Source: Palaemon carinicauda
Taxonomy: Eukaryota > Arthropoda > Malacostraca > Decapoda > Palaemonidae
NCBI RefSeq assembly: GCF_036898095.1
Contig: NC_090728.1
Coordinates: 85,489,289-85,553,288, forward strand
DNA length: 64,000 nt
Direction: 5' to 3'
The stretch's first letter is position 1. Each line of letters begins with the position of its first letter. This document shows, one piece after another, positions 1 through 9,799 of this stretch. The translations under genes and the position numbers were made by a program. The notes beneath the pieces were generated by a model that did not search any database, was not told where the DNA came from, and saw nothing but the letters and a program-made list of their open reading frames with translations.

Positions 1-1210
1 AAGCCTCTTAGAGAGTCCGATCTCCCTTATTGCTCCGAATCCAATTCCTGGAGGTACGCGAAGCACATGCCCATGATGCATGGGAAACTATTCGTTCCTG
101 AGAAGCTGGGAGCCAGGAAGGTTGAAGATCTTGAGTTCTGGCCTAACTTCCCTGCTTTTCCCGAGTGCTACGTGAGACTGGGACGAAAGTGCGACCCAAG
201 AAGAAACGGTTCCTAAGGAAGTTATCGTGTTTGAACACGATAAGGCTCAGGCCATCCTTCTCCCTGAAGGGAGCCGAATATTCTAAAGTGTCAGCACTGA
301 GCAAGTAACATGCTACCTTTCCTGCCCCTTCCTCGATCTCATTTCCCTTTACAGAGAAAGCGTTCGACTCTTGTCGTCAAAGCTGCCGTTGAGGGAAAAC
401 CCTGCCCGACTTTGGAAGAATGCAAGCCATTCTCCCTCGTACTGCCTACCAATGAAGGAAATTGGAAGGATGTTCACCTAACCTTCTCCGTCTCCAAACT
501 AGACCCGGAGATCGCAGGACAATAGTTCATCGAGAACCTTCCTAAGTTGCCGGACCATCTTCTGAAGAAGGAACAGGAGTCAAAGGAAAGCCTTGCGGCC
601 TCCCTCTCTCATCAGAACTGCTTGGAACTAAATGCGAGCAAGCGTGATGCCCCGAAAATCTTCCTTTTCCTAGCCAAGTCTTGCATGGGTACCTTGTGAA
701 GGACTTTTACGCTTTCCTCAGGGCGAGGAGAGCTTGCAGAGATTTCATCCTGGCGGCAACGACCATCCGGCACGAACCAAGGAAGTTGATTACCTCAATA
801 ATCTGGGGTGAAGACCTCTTTTCACAGGATCTGGTCCAAGAGGTCATTGCGAAGGCGGCGATGGAGAACAGGAACCTTCTCTAAAAATAGGGCATGTCCC
901 TGAAGAGGAAATCTTCTACGAAAGGAGACCCCAACCCAGGAACAAGAGGGCAAGGAGACTGCGAAGACCCGCGAAAGTCCCAGCCATGACCATGGCCACA
1001 ATGCCTCATACCACCTTCCAGATGGTCTCTCAGCAGCTGGTAACTCAGTCGCCGGTGTGTAACCCTACCTTCGAGAGGCAGTCCACTTCCTTTCGGTTCA
1101 GCCAGAAAGGAAGAGGTTCTAGGAGAATTTCTCTAAGAGGTAACTTCTCTCGGGGCCGAGGAGGATGTGGTCGCGGAGGAAAATCTGCAGGATCCCCCAA
1201 GCAATGAGGG
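1..1210 (+). pseudogene. Gag remnant of element A
   Basis: Short fragments in different frames match the Gag of element B. The piece at 310-525 contains 'EGKPCPTLEECKPFSLV', against 'EGKPCPALEECRPFSLV' in B. The piece at 681-884 contains 'RRACRDFILAATTIRHEPRK'. The first 180 bases match B Gag around 'NPWRYAEHMPIATGRIF'. Stops and frame changes occur about every 200 bases, so no capsid protein could be made. The Gly/Arg-rich tail near 1100-1200 matches the basic C-terminal end of B and C Gag, a region expected to bind nucleic acid. Confidence 0.75.
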
Positions 1211-1286
1211 GTTTCAGGAGGGGACAGATTCCTTCGTTTTCGGGATCGCTGGATCTTCGATCCCTGGGCCCACAGCCTAATTACGA

Positions 1287-2896
1287 ATGGACTCGGGTGG
1301 ATATGGAGCAAAAACTCCACCCCGTTTTCCAGAATTCTTCCAACACTCCACCCCCTTGTTAGAAGAATATATCTCAGAACTATTGACCAAGAAGGAGATA
1401 AGGAAAATGAAGTCCATCAAGTTTCAGGGAAGGCTGTTTTGTGTTCCCAAGAAAGATTCAGACAAACTCAGAGTCATTCTAGACTTGTCTCCACCCAACA
1501 AGTTCATTGAGAACAACAAGTTCCGCATGCTTACTTCGCAACTCATAAGGACCCTTCTGCCAAAAAAGCCGTTCATGGTTTTAATAGACCTGGCAGATGC
1601 TTACTGGCATCTCCCAATGAGTCGCCTCTTCTCCTTCTACCTAGGATTCAGACTACAGAAGAAGAAATTTGTCTTCAGACCAACGCCCTTTGGACTGAAC
1701 ACAGCCCCAAGGATATTCACCAAGCTAGCAGACACAGTCGTTCAACAGCTACGCACCGGAGGTGCTCAAGTGGTAGCTTACTTAGACGATTGGTTGGTAT
1801 GGGCAGCATCCAAGATTACTCGTCTGCAGGCAGCTCAAAAAGTGATCCAGTTCTAGAACACTTAGGCTTCAAAATCAACCGCAAGAAGTCTCCTCTCACT
1901 CCAGCTCAACAGTTCCAGGGGTTGGGAATCCAACGGAACTTAAAGTCACACCACCTCTCCATTCCATCCAAGAAGAGGAGAGAGATAGCGGGATCTGTCA
2001 GGAGACTACCCCGTTACAAAAGGGTTTAAAAAACGCCAACAGGAAAGAGTCTTGGGCTCTCTAGAGTTCGCAGCAGTGACAGATCCAGTGCTAAAGGCAC
2101 GTTTAAAAGATGCCTCAGGAGACCGGAGGAAATACGCATCGAACACTCAAAGAGATCAACTAAGGTTGACCCCGGCCTTGTTGCGCACGCAATTAAAGCC
2201 ATAGTCCACAGCCAAGAGTCTTGCGCGGATAGTTCCCCTGCAACCACCACAACCTTCGGTAGTGATCCATAAGGATGCCTCCTTGGAAGGATGGAGAGGT
2301 CATTCTCACGACAGGAAGGTGCAAGGGATTTGGTCACGCCAGTTCAAAATTCAAAAAATTTCATATCAACATTTTGGAAACTATGGCAGTGTTCCTGACA
2401 TTGAAGAGACTATCTCCTCACAGATCAACCCACATCAGGTTGGTCTTGAACAACGAGGTAATAGTAAAGTGATATTAGCCATCTACCTGGCAAGGAAGAA
2501 GAGATGGCACTTATCAGCAGTTCATCTATAAGGGTTTCGCAATGTGACGGCGGACGCTCTATCCAGGCGAAAGCCCATAGAGACAGAATGGTCCTTGGAT
2601 GCAAGCTCATTCTCCTTCATCTTAGGAAAAGTCCCAGAACCGCAGATCGACCTCTTCACAACGAGCGACAACAAGATACTACAGTATCTCGTTACGTAGC
2701 CCCTTACCTGGACCCTCAAGCAGAAGCGATGGATACCATGTCTCTAGACTGGAACAGATACAATTATATTTACCTGTTTCCACCAACCAATCTCCTGCTA
2801 AAAGTCCTCGACAAGCTAAGATCCTTCAAAGGGACGGCAGCGTTGGTAGCCTCCAAGTGGCCCAAGAGCATTTGGTTCCCCCTCGTCCTAGAGTAA
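1287..2896 (+). pseudogene. Reverse transcriptase-RNase H remnant of element A
   Basis: The RT core at 1287-1856 shows 'DLADAYWHLPM' (motif A), 'FGLNTAPRIFTKLAD' and an intact 'AYLDDWLVWA' (YxDD motif). A stop after 'QKVIQF' at about 1855 and several indels then break the gene. The RT thumb and connection survive at 1790-2029 in another frame, and RNase H pieces such as 'KDASLEGWRGHSH' appear near 2265-2310. The Dam-like segment near 2650-2890 includes 'IYLFPPTNLLLKVLDKLRSF'. The catalytic polymerase motifs are present but the protein is truncated and frameshifted, so this is a dead gene. Confidence 0.8.
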
Positions 2897-4080
2897 AATC
2901 TGAAGCTGTTTCCACTGCCAAATCCAGTGCTGTCCCCACCGGTCCAGAAGTCGACTGTCTACACTTCATCCTCGAGAACCGACAACCTACATCTCATGAT
3001 TTTCTCGCCCTAGGGGTGAGCAAAAGGTTCGGAATCTCAAGAGATAAAGTTGACTTCATCGAAGAGTACAAGTCAAGTTCTACTAGGAGACAGTACGAAT
3101 CGTCATGGAAGAAATGGGTGACCTTTGCGAAAGAAAGGAAACCAACATTAATATCGACCGATTTCTGTCTTGCATTCTTCATACACCTCCACGAACAAGG
3201 CCTGGCCTCTACTATAACTACATCTTGTAAGTCGGCCCTGGCTAGACCACTTCTGTATGCTTTCGAAGTGGACCTCTCAGGTGAAATCTTTAATAAGATT
3301 CCGAAAGCATGCGCTAGACTCAAACCTGCAGCCCCACAAAAGCCCATCACGTGGTCTTTGGACAAAGTCTTGCACTATGCTTCGAACCTGGATAATGAGA
3401 ACTGTACTCTAAAGGATTTGACACAGAAAGTTATCTTTCTGTTCACAATAGCCTCAGGGGCTAGAGTTAGTGAAATAGTGGCCTTATCTAGAAACGAAGG
3501 CCATATTCAGTTCCTGGACTCAGGAGAACTGAATTTATTTCCCGATCCTGCCTTTCTCGCTAAGAACGAGCTACTCAGCAAGAGGTGGGGTCCTTGGAGA
3601 GTCTGCCCATTGAAGGAAGATGTCTCTCTGTGCCCAGTAGAGTGTTTTAAGGTCTATCTTCGAAGGACTTTAAACTTCAGGGGAGGACAGCTCTTCAGAG
3701 GCGAAACCTCAGGATCAAACCTATCTTTAAAACAACTGAGAGCGAAGCTTGCCTACTTTATTCGCAGGGCAGATCCTGACAGTACACCCGCGGGACACGA
3801 TCCGAGGAAAGTTTCTTCGTCGCTGAACTTCTTTCAGCATATGGACTTAGAGAGACTCTGCTCGTACACTGGGTGGAAGTCATCCAGGGTCTTCTACAAA
3901 CATTACGCGAAGCAAGTACAAGAGATAAAACATTTTGTGGTGGCGGACGGTAGTGTAATTAAACCTTCTGTCGAGAGCTGCGATGAACAGTGGACTGTTT
4001 TGGGACTTTACAGTGCTTCAGGTGCATGGGTATACGTACCCACTTATGCAGATCACAATATGGTTGACGCACTGTTCTGA
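2857..4080 (+). CDS. Tyrosine recombinase of element A (open frame)
   Basis: This 407-residue open frame is a DIRS-type tyrosine recombinase, the enzyme thought to integrate a circular DNA intermediate. The N-terminal core-binding part includes 'STRRQYESSWKKWVTFAKE'. The catalytic part shows Arg in 'ASGARVSEIVALSR', the H-x-x-R box in 'AGHDPRKVSSSLNFF', and a nucleophile-containing segment 'YTGWKSSRVFYKHYAKQV'. It extends about 30 residues past the point where the B copy stops. The start is uncertain: the N-terminus overlaps the RT/RNase H remnant, and in the relatives the YR frame is open far upstream. It is the only gene of this copy without a visible break. Confidence 0.8.
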   Translation: MAQEHLVPPRPRVKSEAVSTAKSSAVPTGPEVDCLHFILENRQPTSHDFLALGVSKRFGISRDKVDFIEEYKSSSTRRQYESSWKKWVTFAKERKPTLISTDFCLAFFIHLHEQGLASTITTSCKSALARPLLYAFEVDLSGEIFNKIPKACARLKPAAPQKPITWSLDKVLHYASNLDNENCTLKDLTQKVIFLFTIASGARVSEIVALSRNEGHIQFLDSGELNLFPDPAFLAKNELLSKRWGPWRVCPLKEDVSLCPVECFKVYLRRTLNFRGGQLFRGETSGSNLSLKQLRAKLAYFIRRADPDSTPAGHDPRKVSSSLNFFQHMDLERLCSYTGWKSSRVFYKHYAKQVQEIKHFVVADGSVIKPSVESCDEQWTVLGLYSASGAWVYVPTYADHNMVDALF

Positions 4081-4746
4081 GTAGGTGCAAATCTGATCAA
4101 TACACCAGTGCCGAGTGAACGTTTGCGTTACGGTGTCTTATGCATTTCCGAATATCTAATGACATTAGATAGATTTGGTTTTCACATCTTCCATTGAGTG
4201 GCATTATTTTGATAATGTATTTTGTATATTTTTTCTACACGAGAAAATATGTGTTCGATGTATTGTATGCTGGATCAATATACATACTACATACTTTGTT
4301 ATACCTACATTTTGATAATCTAGTTGCATAACAAAATACTTAACTGTATTTTCGTCTTATCACTGCTCCCTCAGTAATAAGCTAATAAAGTATGTTAGAG
4401 TTCTACTAAACCCTTTATGGTGTTTAGGTTCTTGGAGTCACAATATTATTTTCTAAAGGAATAATCATGACCTTAAGTACTTAAGGTAAGTGAACAGGGT
4501 ACGTTTCAAACTCTACCCTTTTGTTTCGATGGGAAATAAAAACCTTGAATCCTTATTGTAGACATCGACATTTCCCTGCTGGGGGGAGAGATGCACTAAG
4601 CTGGCTCTAGGCTTGGTATGAGTGGGAAATCTCTGGATTTTCACATACAGGTCTAGTAAACCAGATAAGGAGAATCTATTCAAGGTAGAAGGCACATACA
4701 AAAACCCACAGCTAATAGTAATTTCAAGACAATTCTCAAGTATACT
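4081..4746 (+). other. 3' non-coding region of element A
   Basis: This AT-rich stretch lies between the YR stop and the ICR. It corresponds in position to about 5880-6730 of element B. I see no coding frame with family similarity and no clear structure. An AATAAA-like hexamer is not obvious near a cleavage context, so no polyadenylation site is called. Confidence 0.5.
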
Positions 4747-4840
4747 TCCATCAGCACGACATGGCCTGAGCCCAAAAAACGGATTTTCATCAAAGTGAAA
4801 AATCTATTTTTGGGTGAGAGGGCCATGTCGTCCAGATGGA
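4747..4840 (+). repeat. Internal complementary region (ICR) of element A
   Basis: The left half, from 'ccatcagcacgacatggc' to 'gagccc', corresponds to the outer tip of the family's 5' ITR as seen at 14140-14169 in element B. The right half, from 'aaaaaacggattttcatc' to 'ggccatgtcgtcc', is the inverse of the outer end of A's own 3' ITR at 5185-5246. This joined arrangement is the DIRS ICR, thought to template the join of the two ends in the circular intermediate. Confidence 0.75.
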
Positions 4841-5246
4841 TCCCAACCTTTTGCTAATCCATCCCAAAATTACTTTATCTGTGGCCATTTCCGATTAAAG
4901 GCAAGAATAGGAATGGCGTCGTAGTAATAGTAGGGAAGGAGATCCACTGGGTACCTAGAATGGCACCCCTTGCTTTTGCCACTCTTCCCCCTTACATCGA
5001 AGCGTTAAATCTATTCGGGGTGAAGATTGACATGTGTCGTATCTAGAATACATCCCCTGATATTATAGGATATCCTTTATTGGATACTCGTGCCAGGAAT
5101 TGGAATCCTGGAGACCTTTGGTTTAATTCTCTGGGAGTATCACTGTAGCAAATATCCCTTAAAAGGCTACCTATAGGAGCCCTTCCAACAGGACGACATG
5201 GTCCTCTCACCCAAAAGTAGATTTTTCACTTTGATCAAAATCCGTT
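4841..5246 (+). repeat. 3' inverted terminal repeat of element A
   Basis: The segment is homologous, with substitutions, to the ITRs of element B, including the phrases around 'ggatactcgtgccagg' and 'taattctctgggagtat'. Its outer end, 'ccaaaagtagatttttcac' through 'tcaaaatccgtta', is inverted relative to the right half of the ICR at 4774-4840. The partner 5' ITR is outside the window. Confidence 0.7.
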
Positions 5247-5256
5247 ATATATACAT

Positions 5257-5314
5257 AAGGGATTTTGACGAAGGAAAAATCTATTTCTGGAGAGAGACCA
5301 GTGATGCCCGGTGA
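5257..5314 (-). mobile_element. Outer end of the 3' ITR of element C, separated from the rest by element B
   Basis: The 58 bases from 'aagggattttgacgaagg' to 'gatgcccggtga' are the near-perfect inverse of 14496-14555, the ICR half of element C. In an uninterrupted copy they would abut the sequence that resumes at 14170. Element B therefore split the 3' ITR of C here. Confidence 0.75.
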
Positions 5315-5705
5315 AAAAACGGATTTTGAGCGAAGCGAAAAATCTATTTTTGGGTGAGATAGCCATGGCGTCCTGATGGAAGGTTCCTTTTTGGTAGCTT
5401 CCTTGGGTATATAACTACTAAATATTCCCAGAGAATTTAACTACAGGTTATCACAGAATTCTAACTTCTGGAGCGAGTATCCTAAAGGTTTCCCTTTAAG
5501 ACATCATATATCAACAGGGGACGCATGTATTAACGCGCCACATAGCTATCTACACCCTACATAGAGTTAACACTTCGATGTGTAGGGGCGGAGAATAGCT
5601 GGGGAGCCGTTCCACAGCTAATCTCGTTCGTGGCTACTTTTGGTACTCGAGACGTAAACAAACGGGCGCCATTGCTAAATGACGTCACGTCCGTCCTCAT
5701 CCTGA
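5315..5705 (-). repeat. 3' ITR of element B with outer extension
   Basis: Positions 5345-5705 are the inverse of 13812-14160, with about three mismatches. Positions 5315-5370 ('aaaaaacggattttgagcg' onward) form the outer extension, which is absent from the 5' ITR but mirrored in the ICR at 5792-5847. This asymmetry is typical of DIRS ends. Confidence 0.85.
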
Positions 5706-5791
5706 AGCCAGTTGCTTGCCGATCACCATGATACAGCAGAGCAGGGTGGGACCTGAAAAACTGGACGAAGTAGCAGGGAGGGTCCATCAGG

Positions 5792-5877
5792 GCGCCATGG
5801 CTATCTCACCCAAAAATAGATTTTTCGCTTCGCTCAAAATCCGTTTTTTGGGCTCAAGCCATGGCGTCCTGATGGAA
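5792..5877 (-). repeat. Internal complementary region of element B
   Basis: The left half is the inverse of the outer tip of the 3' ITR (5315-5370). The right half, 'gggctcaagccatggcgtcc' onward, is the inverse of the outer tip of the 5' ITR (14140-14165). The two meet at about 5847/5848. Between the 3' ITR and the ICR lies an unmatched spacer of about 85 bases. Confidence 0.85.
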
Positions 5878-6731
5878 GAATACCAGAGAATCAATGTATC
5901 GTGGTAGATTTTCCCCTTTTTGTGTAAGTGCCGAGGGCTTTGAACAGGTTAGCATAGTAATCTTAATAGAAGAACCGTAGGGAAGAGAACTTCCTACCCC
6001 CCTAGCAGTGAAGTCCCCACGGGCCATGCCGAAGATCAAAGTGGTCATCGAAGGGCTACTCACCTTGCTGGGAGAACCTGAAGAACTTGGAGACAAGACT
6101 GAATGGTTTGCATTCATATAGGAACATTCTCAAGGGCAGACAAGTGGTGGTTAGGCACTGTATGTTAATGGAGAATTGTCTGGTCTCTAAGGTATGAAGT
6201 AAGTAAGTATTCGAGTAGGAATATCACATTGCACAGGTGAGTATAAAATAAGGGTTGAAACCTTAGTAATCTTCATCAACCATAAGAGGAAGGGGATAAT
6301 AAAACTATGACAGACGTGTATTTCATAGTATAAGTAGGAGCGGAAATAAAATAGAAATTTTATTTCACAATTGCAGAATATATTAATAAAATGCAATAAA
6401 TATGTAAAAGTAATTTACAACAAATTATAATGTACATAGTAATGAAAGACGTGCTCTTGAATCTGAAAGAGAATTTCAAATTATTAGTAGGCACTCGTTC
6501 CAGAGGAACGTCAGTCTTTAAAATTAAAACACATCATGCTCTAGGCATGCGGCACTCGTGTGACGACTATGACATTTCACCTGGGATAAGAACAGTATAT
6601 GAAAAACACTAAGTGTTTTGAAATCACTACGTATCACTCGAGGGTCAACATAGGCACCCGTAGAGTTAGAGTCCCAAGTAACTCACTGTTCTATGCAGAG
6701 TTAGGTGCAGGTTTCATAACACTACCTGCAG
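5878..6731 (-). other. 3' non-coding region of element B
   Basis: AT-rich sequence between the ICR and the YR gene. Read on the - strand just below 6732, the frame continues the YR tail briefly and then hits a stop near 6690, earlier than in copy A. Nothing else is recognised. Confidence 0.5.
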
Positions 6732-9440
6732 CTACCACAAAATGTTTGACTTCGTGCACTTGTTTCGCATAATGTTTGAAGAAAACGCGCGAAGATTTCC
6801 AGCCTGTGAAACTCTTAAGGCTTTCGAAATCCATACTCTGAAAGAAATTCTAGGATCGTGACCGGCGGGTGTACTGTCAGGATCCGCTCTGCGAATGAAG
6901 TAGGTGATTTTCGCTCTTAGTTGTTTCAGTGACAGGTCGCTGCCCGATGTTTCTCCTTTGAAGAGTTGGTCTCCACCAAAGTCCGAAGTTCTGCGAAGAT
7001 AGACCTTGAGGCTCTCTACTGGACATAGAGAGGCATCTTCTTTCAGGGGGCATATTCTCCAAGGGCCCCATCTTTTGGTGGGTAATTCGTTTTTGGTGAG
7101 AAACGTCGGATCCGGGAAGAGGGTAAGGTCACCTGAATCTGTAAACAGAATGTGGCCCTCGTCCCTTGATAATGCCACTATTTCGCTGACTCGGGCTCCT
7201 GAGGCAAGAGCAAAAAGAAAAATAACTTTTTGAGTCAGATCCTTGAGAGGGCACGAATCATTGTCCAAGTTGGAGGCAAAATGGAGCACCTTGTCCAGAG
7301 ACCAGGAGATCGGTTTTGGTGGGGGTGCTGGGCGTAGACGAGCGCATGCTTTAGGCAGTTTATTGAAGATGTCGTTGGACAGATCAATGTGGGAGGCATA
7401 CATCAGTGGTCTAGTCAAGGCCGATTTGCAAGTAGAAATCGTGTTGGCTGCCAAGCCCTGTCCATGAAGGTGAATAAAGAAGGACATGCAAAAATTAATG
7501 GTGATTTCCGTAGGATTTTTTGCCTTGACGAATGAGACCCATTTTCTCCAGGATGATTCGTATTGCCGTCTTGTGGATTCGGTCTTGTATTCCTCGAGGA
7601 AGTCTAGACTTTTCTTCGAGATCCCAAACCTTTTCTTCGCGGCTAGGGAGAGAAAATCATGAGATGAAGGTCCTTGATTTTCGATGATGAAGCGAAGACA
7701 GTCGACTTCTGTACTTGCTGGGAGAGAACTGGGCCCGGGAGAGGGATCAGCGTGGGCTGCAGCTCCAGGACCAGGGGGTACCAATTGCTCCGGGGCCACT
7801 TGGGAGCCACTAGGGCCGCTGTCCCTTTGAAAGTTCTCAGCTTGGAGAGGACTTTCAGCAGAAGGTTGGTGGGAGGGAACAGGTAGATCTTGGACCATCT
7901 GTTCCAGTCCAGTGACATGGCGTCCACCGCTTCTGCCTTGGGGTCCTCGTACGGGGCCACATATCGAGGAAGTTGATTGTTGTCTCTCGTTGCGAAGAGA
8001 TCGATCTGAAGTTCTGGGACTTGGTGAGAGATGAAGGAGAATGATCTTGCGTCTAGAGACCATTCCGACTCTATCGGGCTTGTCCGGGATAGAGCGTCCG
8101 CCTTCACGTTGCGAAATCCTTGTAGGTGAATTGCAGACAGGTGCCACTTCTTCTTCTCTGCCAGACGGAAGATTGTCAGAAGCACCTGATTTATCTGGGG
8201 CGATCTTGAGCCTTGGCGATTGAGACATCGAACTACCACCGAGTTGTCTAGGGTTAGACGAATATGGATCGAGGGAGGCGGGGAGAGTTTCTTCAGCGTT
8301 AGAAGGACCGCCATGGCCTCCAAGATGTTGATGTGAAACGTCTTGAATAGGGGAGACCATGTGCCTTGAGCCTGTTTTTGGTGGGAGTGACCTCCCCAAC
8401 CCTCCAGCGAAGCGTCCGTGTGGATGTTGAGTGATGGAGGTGGGTGTTGAAGAGGGATGGACCTTTTCAGGGCCCTTGCTTCCGACCACGGCTTGAGGAG
8501 AAGCCGAAGTCTGTTTGGGAGCCGTCTCTTGAGGTCTCTTTGAGCGATGGATGCAGAACGTCTCCAGACTCCCGCGGCATCCTTTAGCTGTGCACGAAGC
8601 ACTGGGTTTGTCACTGAGGCGAACTGTAGAGAGCCTAGAACTCGTTCCTGCTGACGTTTTGAGATCCGTTTGGATTTCAGCAGTCGCTTGACAGACCCTG
8701 CTATTTCCTTCCTTTTCTTCTGGGGGATAGAAAGGTGGTGTGACTGAAGGTTCCACTGGATTCCTAACCATTGGAACTTCTGAGCTGGAGAGAGGCGAGA
8801 TTTCTTTGCATTTATCTTGAATCCCAGGTGTTCTAGGAACTGGGTGACTTTGCTGCAGGATCTTAAACAATCCTCGGGCGATGGAGCCCAGACTAGCCAG
8901 TCGTCGAGGTAGGCCATCACCTGGACATCTTGGAGGCGGAGCTGTTGTACTATGGCGTCCGCCAGCTTTGTGAAGATCCGAGGGGCCACGTTGAGGCCGA
9001 AGGGTATGGCCCTGAAGGCGTAGCTTTTCCTTTGGAGTCGAAATCCTAGGTAGGAGGAAGCGTGGTGGTTCATTGGAACGTGCCAGTAGGCATCCGCCAG
9101 GTCTATGGAGACCGTGTAAGAACCTCGAGGCAGAAGGGTCCTTATCTGTTGGAGGGTCAGCATCTTGAACTTGTTGTTCACTATGAACTTGTTGAGGGGG
9201 GATAAGTCTAAAATGACTCTGAGCTTGTCGGAGTCCTTCTTGGGGACACAAAACAGTCTCCCTTGGAACCTGGTTGACTTTACCCTCCTTATCACCTTCT
9301 TGTTCAAGAGATCTAGGACATATTCTTCCAGAAGGGGGGTTGAATGTTGGAAGAATTGCTGGAAGGTTGGGGGTGGTTGAGTCCAACTCCAGCCTAGACC
9401 CTTCTTGACGATGCTGTGTGCCTAGGGATCGAAGGTCCAA
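6732..9440 (-). pseudogene. Tyrosine recombinase frame of element B, disrupted at its C-terminal catalytic part
   Basis: The open frame is 902 codons. Its upstream ~500 codons run antiphase under the RT/RNase H gene and have no recognisable domain. The YR proper starts near 7760 on the - strand. It shows 'STRRQYESSWRKWVSFVKA' (core-binding part), Arg in 'ASGARVSEIVALSRD', and 'AGHDPR' (H-x-x-R). Immediately after that box, near 6857, 19 nt are missing compared with copy A. The reading frame shifts and the tyrosine segment, still visible in another frame just below 6830, is lost. The protein should be inactive. The frame relation to RT is the same as in D, E and F. Confidence 0.8.
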
Positions 9441-9799
9441 CGATCCTGGAATTGGCGGAGTCTTCCTCCCACCAGAAGCACTTCATTGCTTCTGGTGTCC
9501 CGAGGGCTTACTGCCTCGGCCGCTAGCTCCCCTTCCTCCTCTGCCTCTGGAGGGACGGCGAGATGCGTCTCTGCCTGCACCTCTGCTTGAGCCTCTACCT
9601 TTGGGACGAAAGTTAGTCGTCTGTTGCTCGAAGGCAGGGGTGAAAACCGGTGACTGGGACAAGACCGGTTGGGTGACCAGTTAAAAGGTCTGCTGTGGCT
9701 GAGCAGCCACTTGGGGAGTAGCGGGTCCCGGAAACTGCCGTCTCTGTTGACGTTGCTGGGGTTTTGGCTTAGAGGATTTCCTCTTAGGTTGAGGGCCAT
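7643..9799 (-). pseudogene. RT-RNase H-Dam-like polyprotein of element B with one in-frame TAG
   Basis: Order: short Gag-overlapping N-terminus (9799-9425), RT, RNase H, Dam-like segment. RT motifs are 'SIDLADAYWHVPM', 'FGLNVAPRIFTKLAD' and 'AYLDDWLVWAP'. RNase H carboxylates lie in 'IHTDASLEGWGG', 'NILEAMAV' and 'LDNSVVVRCL'. The Dam-like part has 'QIDLFATRDNNQLPRYVAPY' and 'IYLFPPTN'. At 9422-9424 a TAG replaces the Trp codon (TGG) found in copies A and C ('DPWAHS', 'GPWAHS'). Downstream of it a 554-codon frame (9307-7643) is open. Whether translation could restart or read through is unknown. The frame is +1 relative to Gag and overlaps the Gag end by about 119 nt. Confidence 0.82.

Larger units (their letters stand above)
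1..5246 (+). mobile_element. DIRS-type retrotransposon A (5'-truncated by the window edge)
   Basis: The order Gag remnant, RT, RNase H, tyrosine recombinase, internal complementary region and 3' inverted terminal repeat is the DIRS layout. The 5' ITR and the first part of Gag lie outside the window. Coding and terminal sequence are homologous to element B: for example the 3' ITR contains the same phrase around 'taattctctgggagtat' that B carries in both ITRs. Gag and RT/RNase H are broken by stops and shifts, while the YR frame is open. The 3' end near 5246 lies about 10 bp from the 3' end of element C, so the two are tail to tail. Confidence 0.85.
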
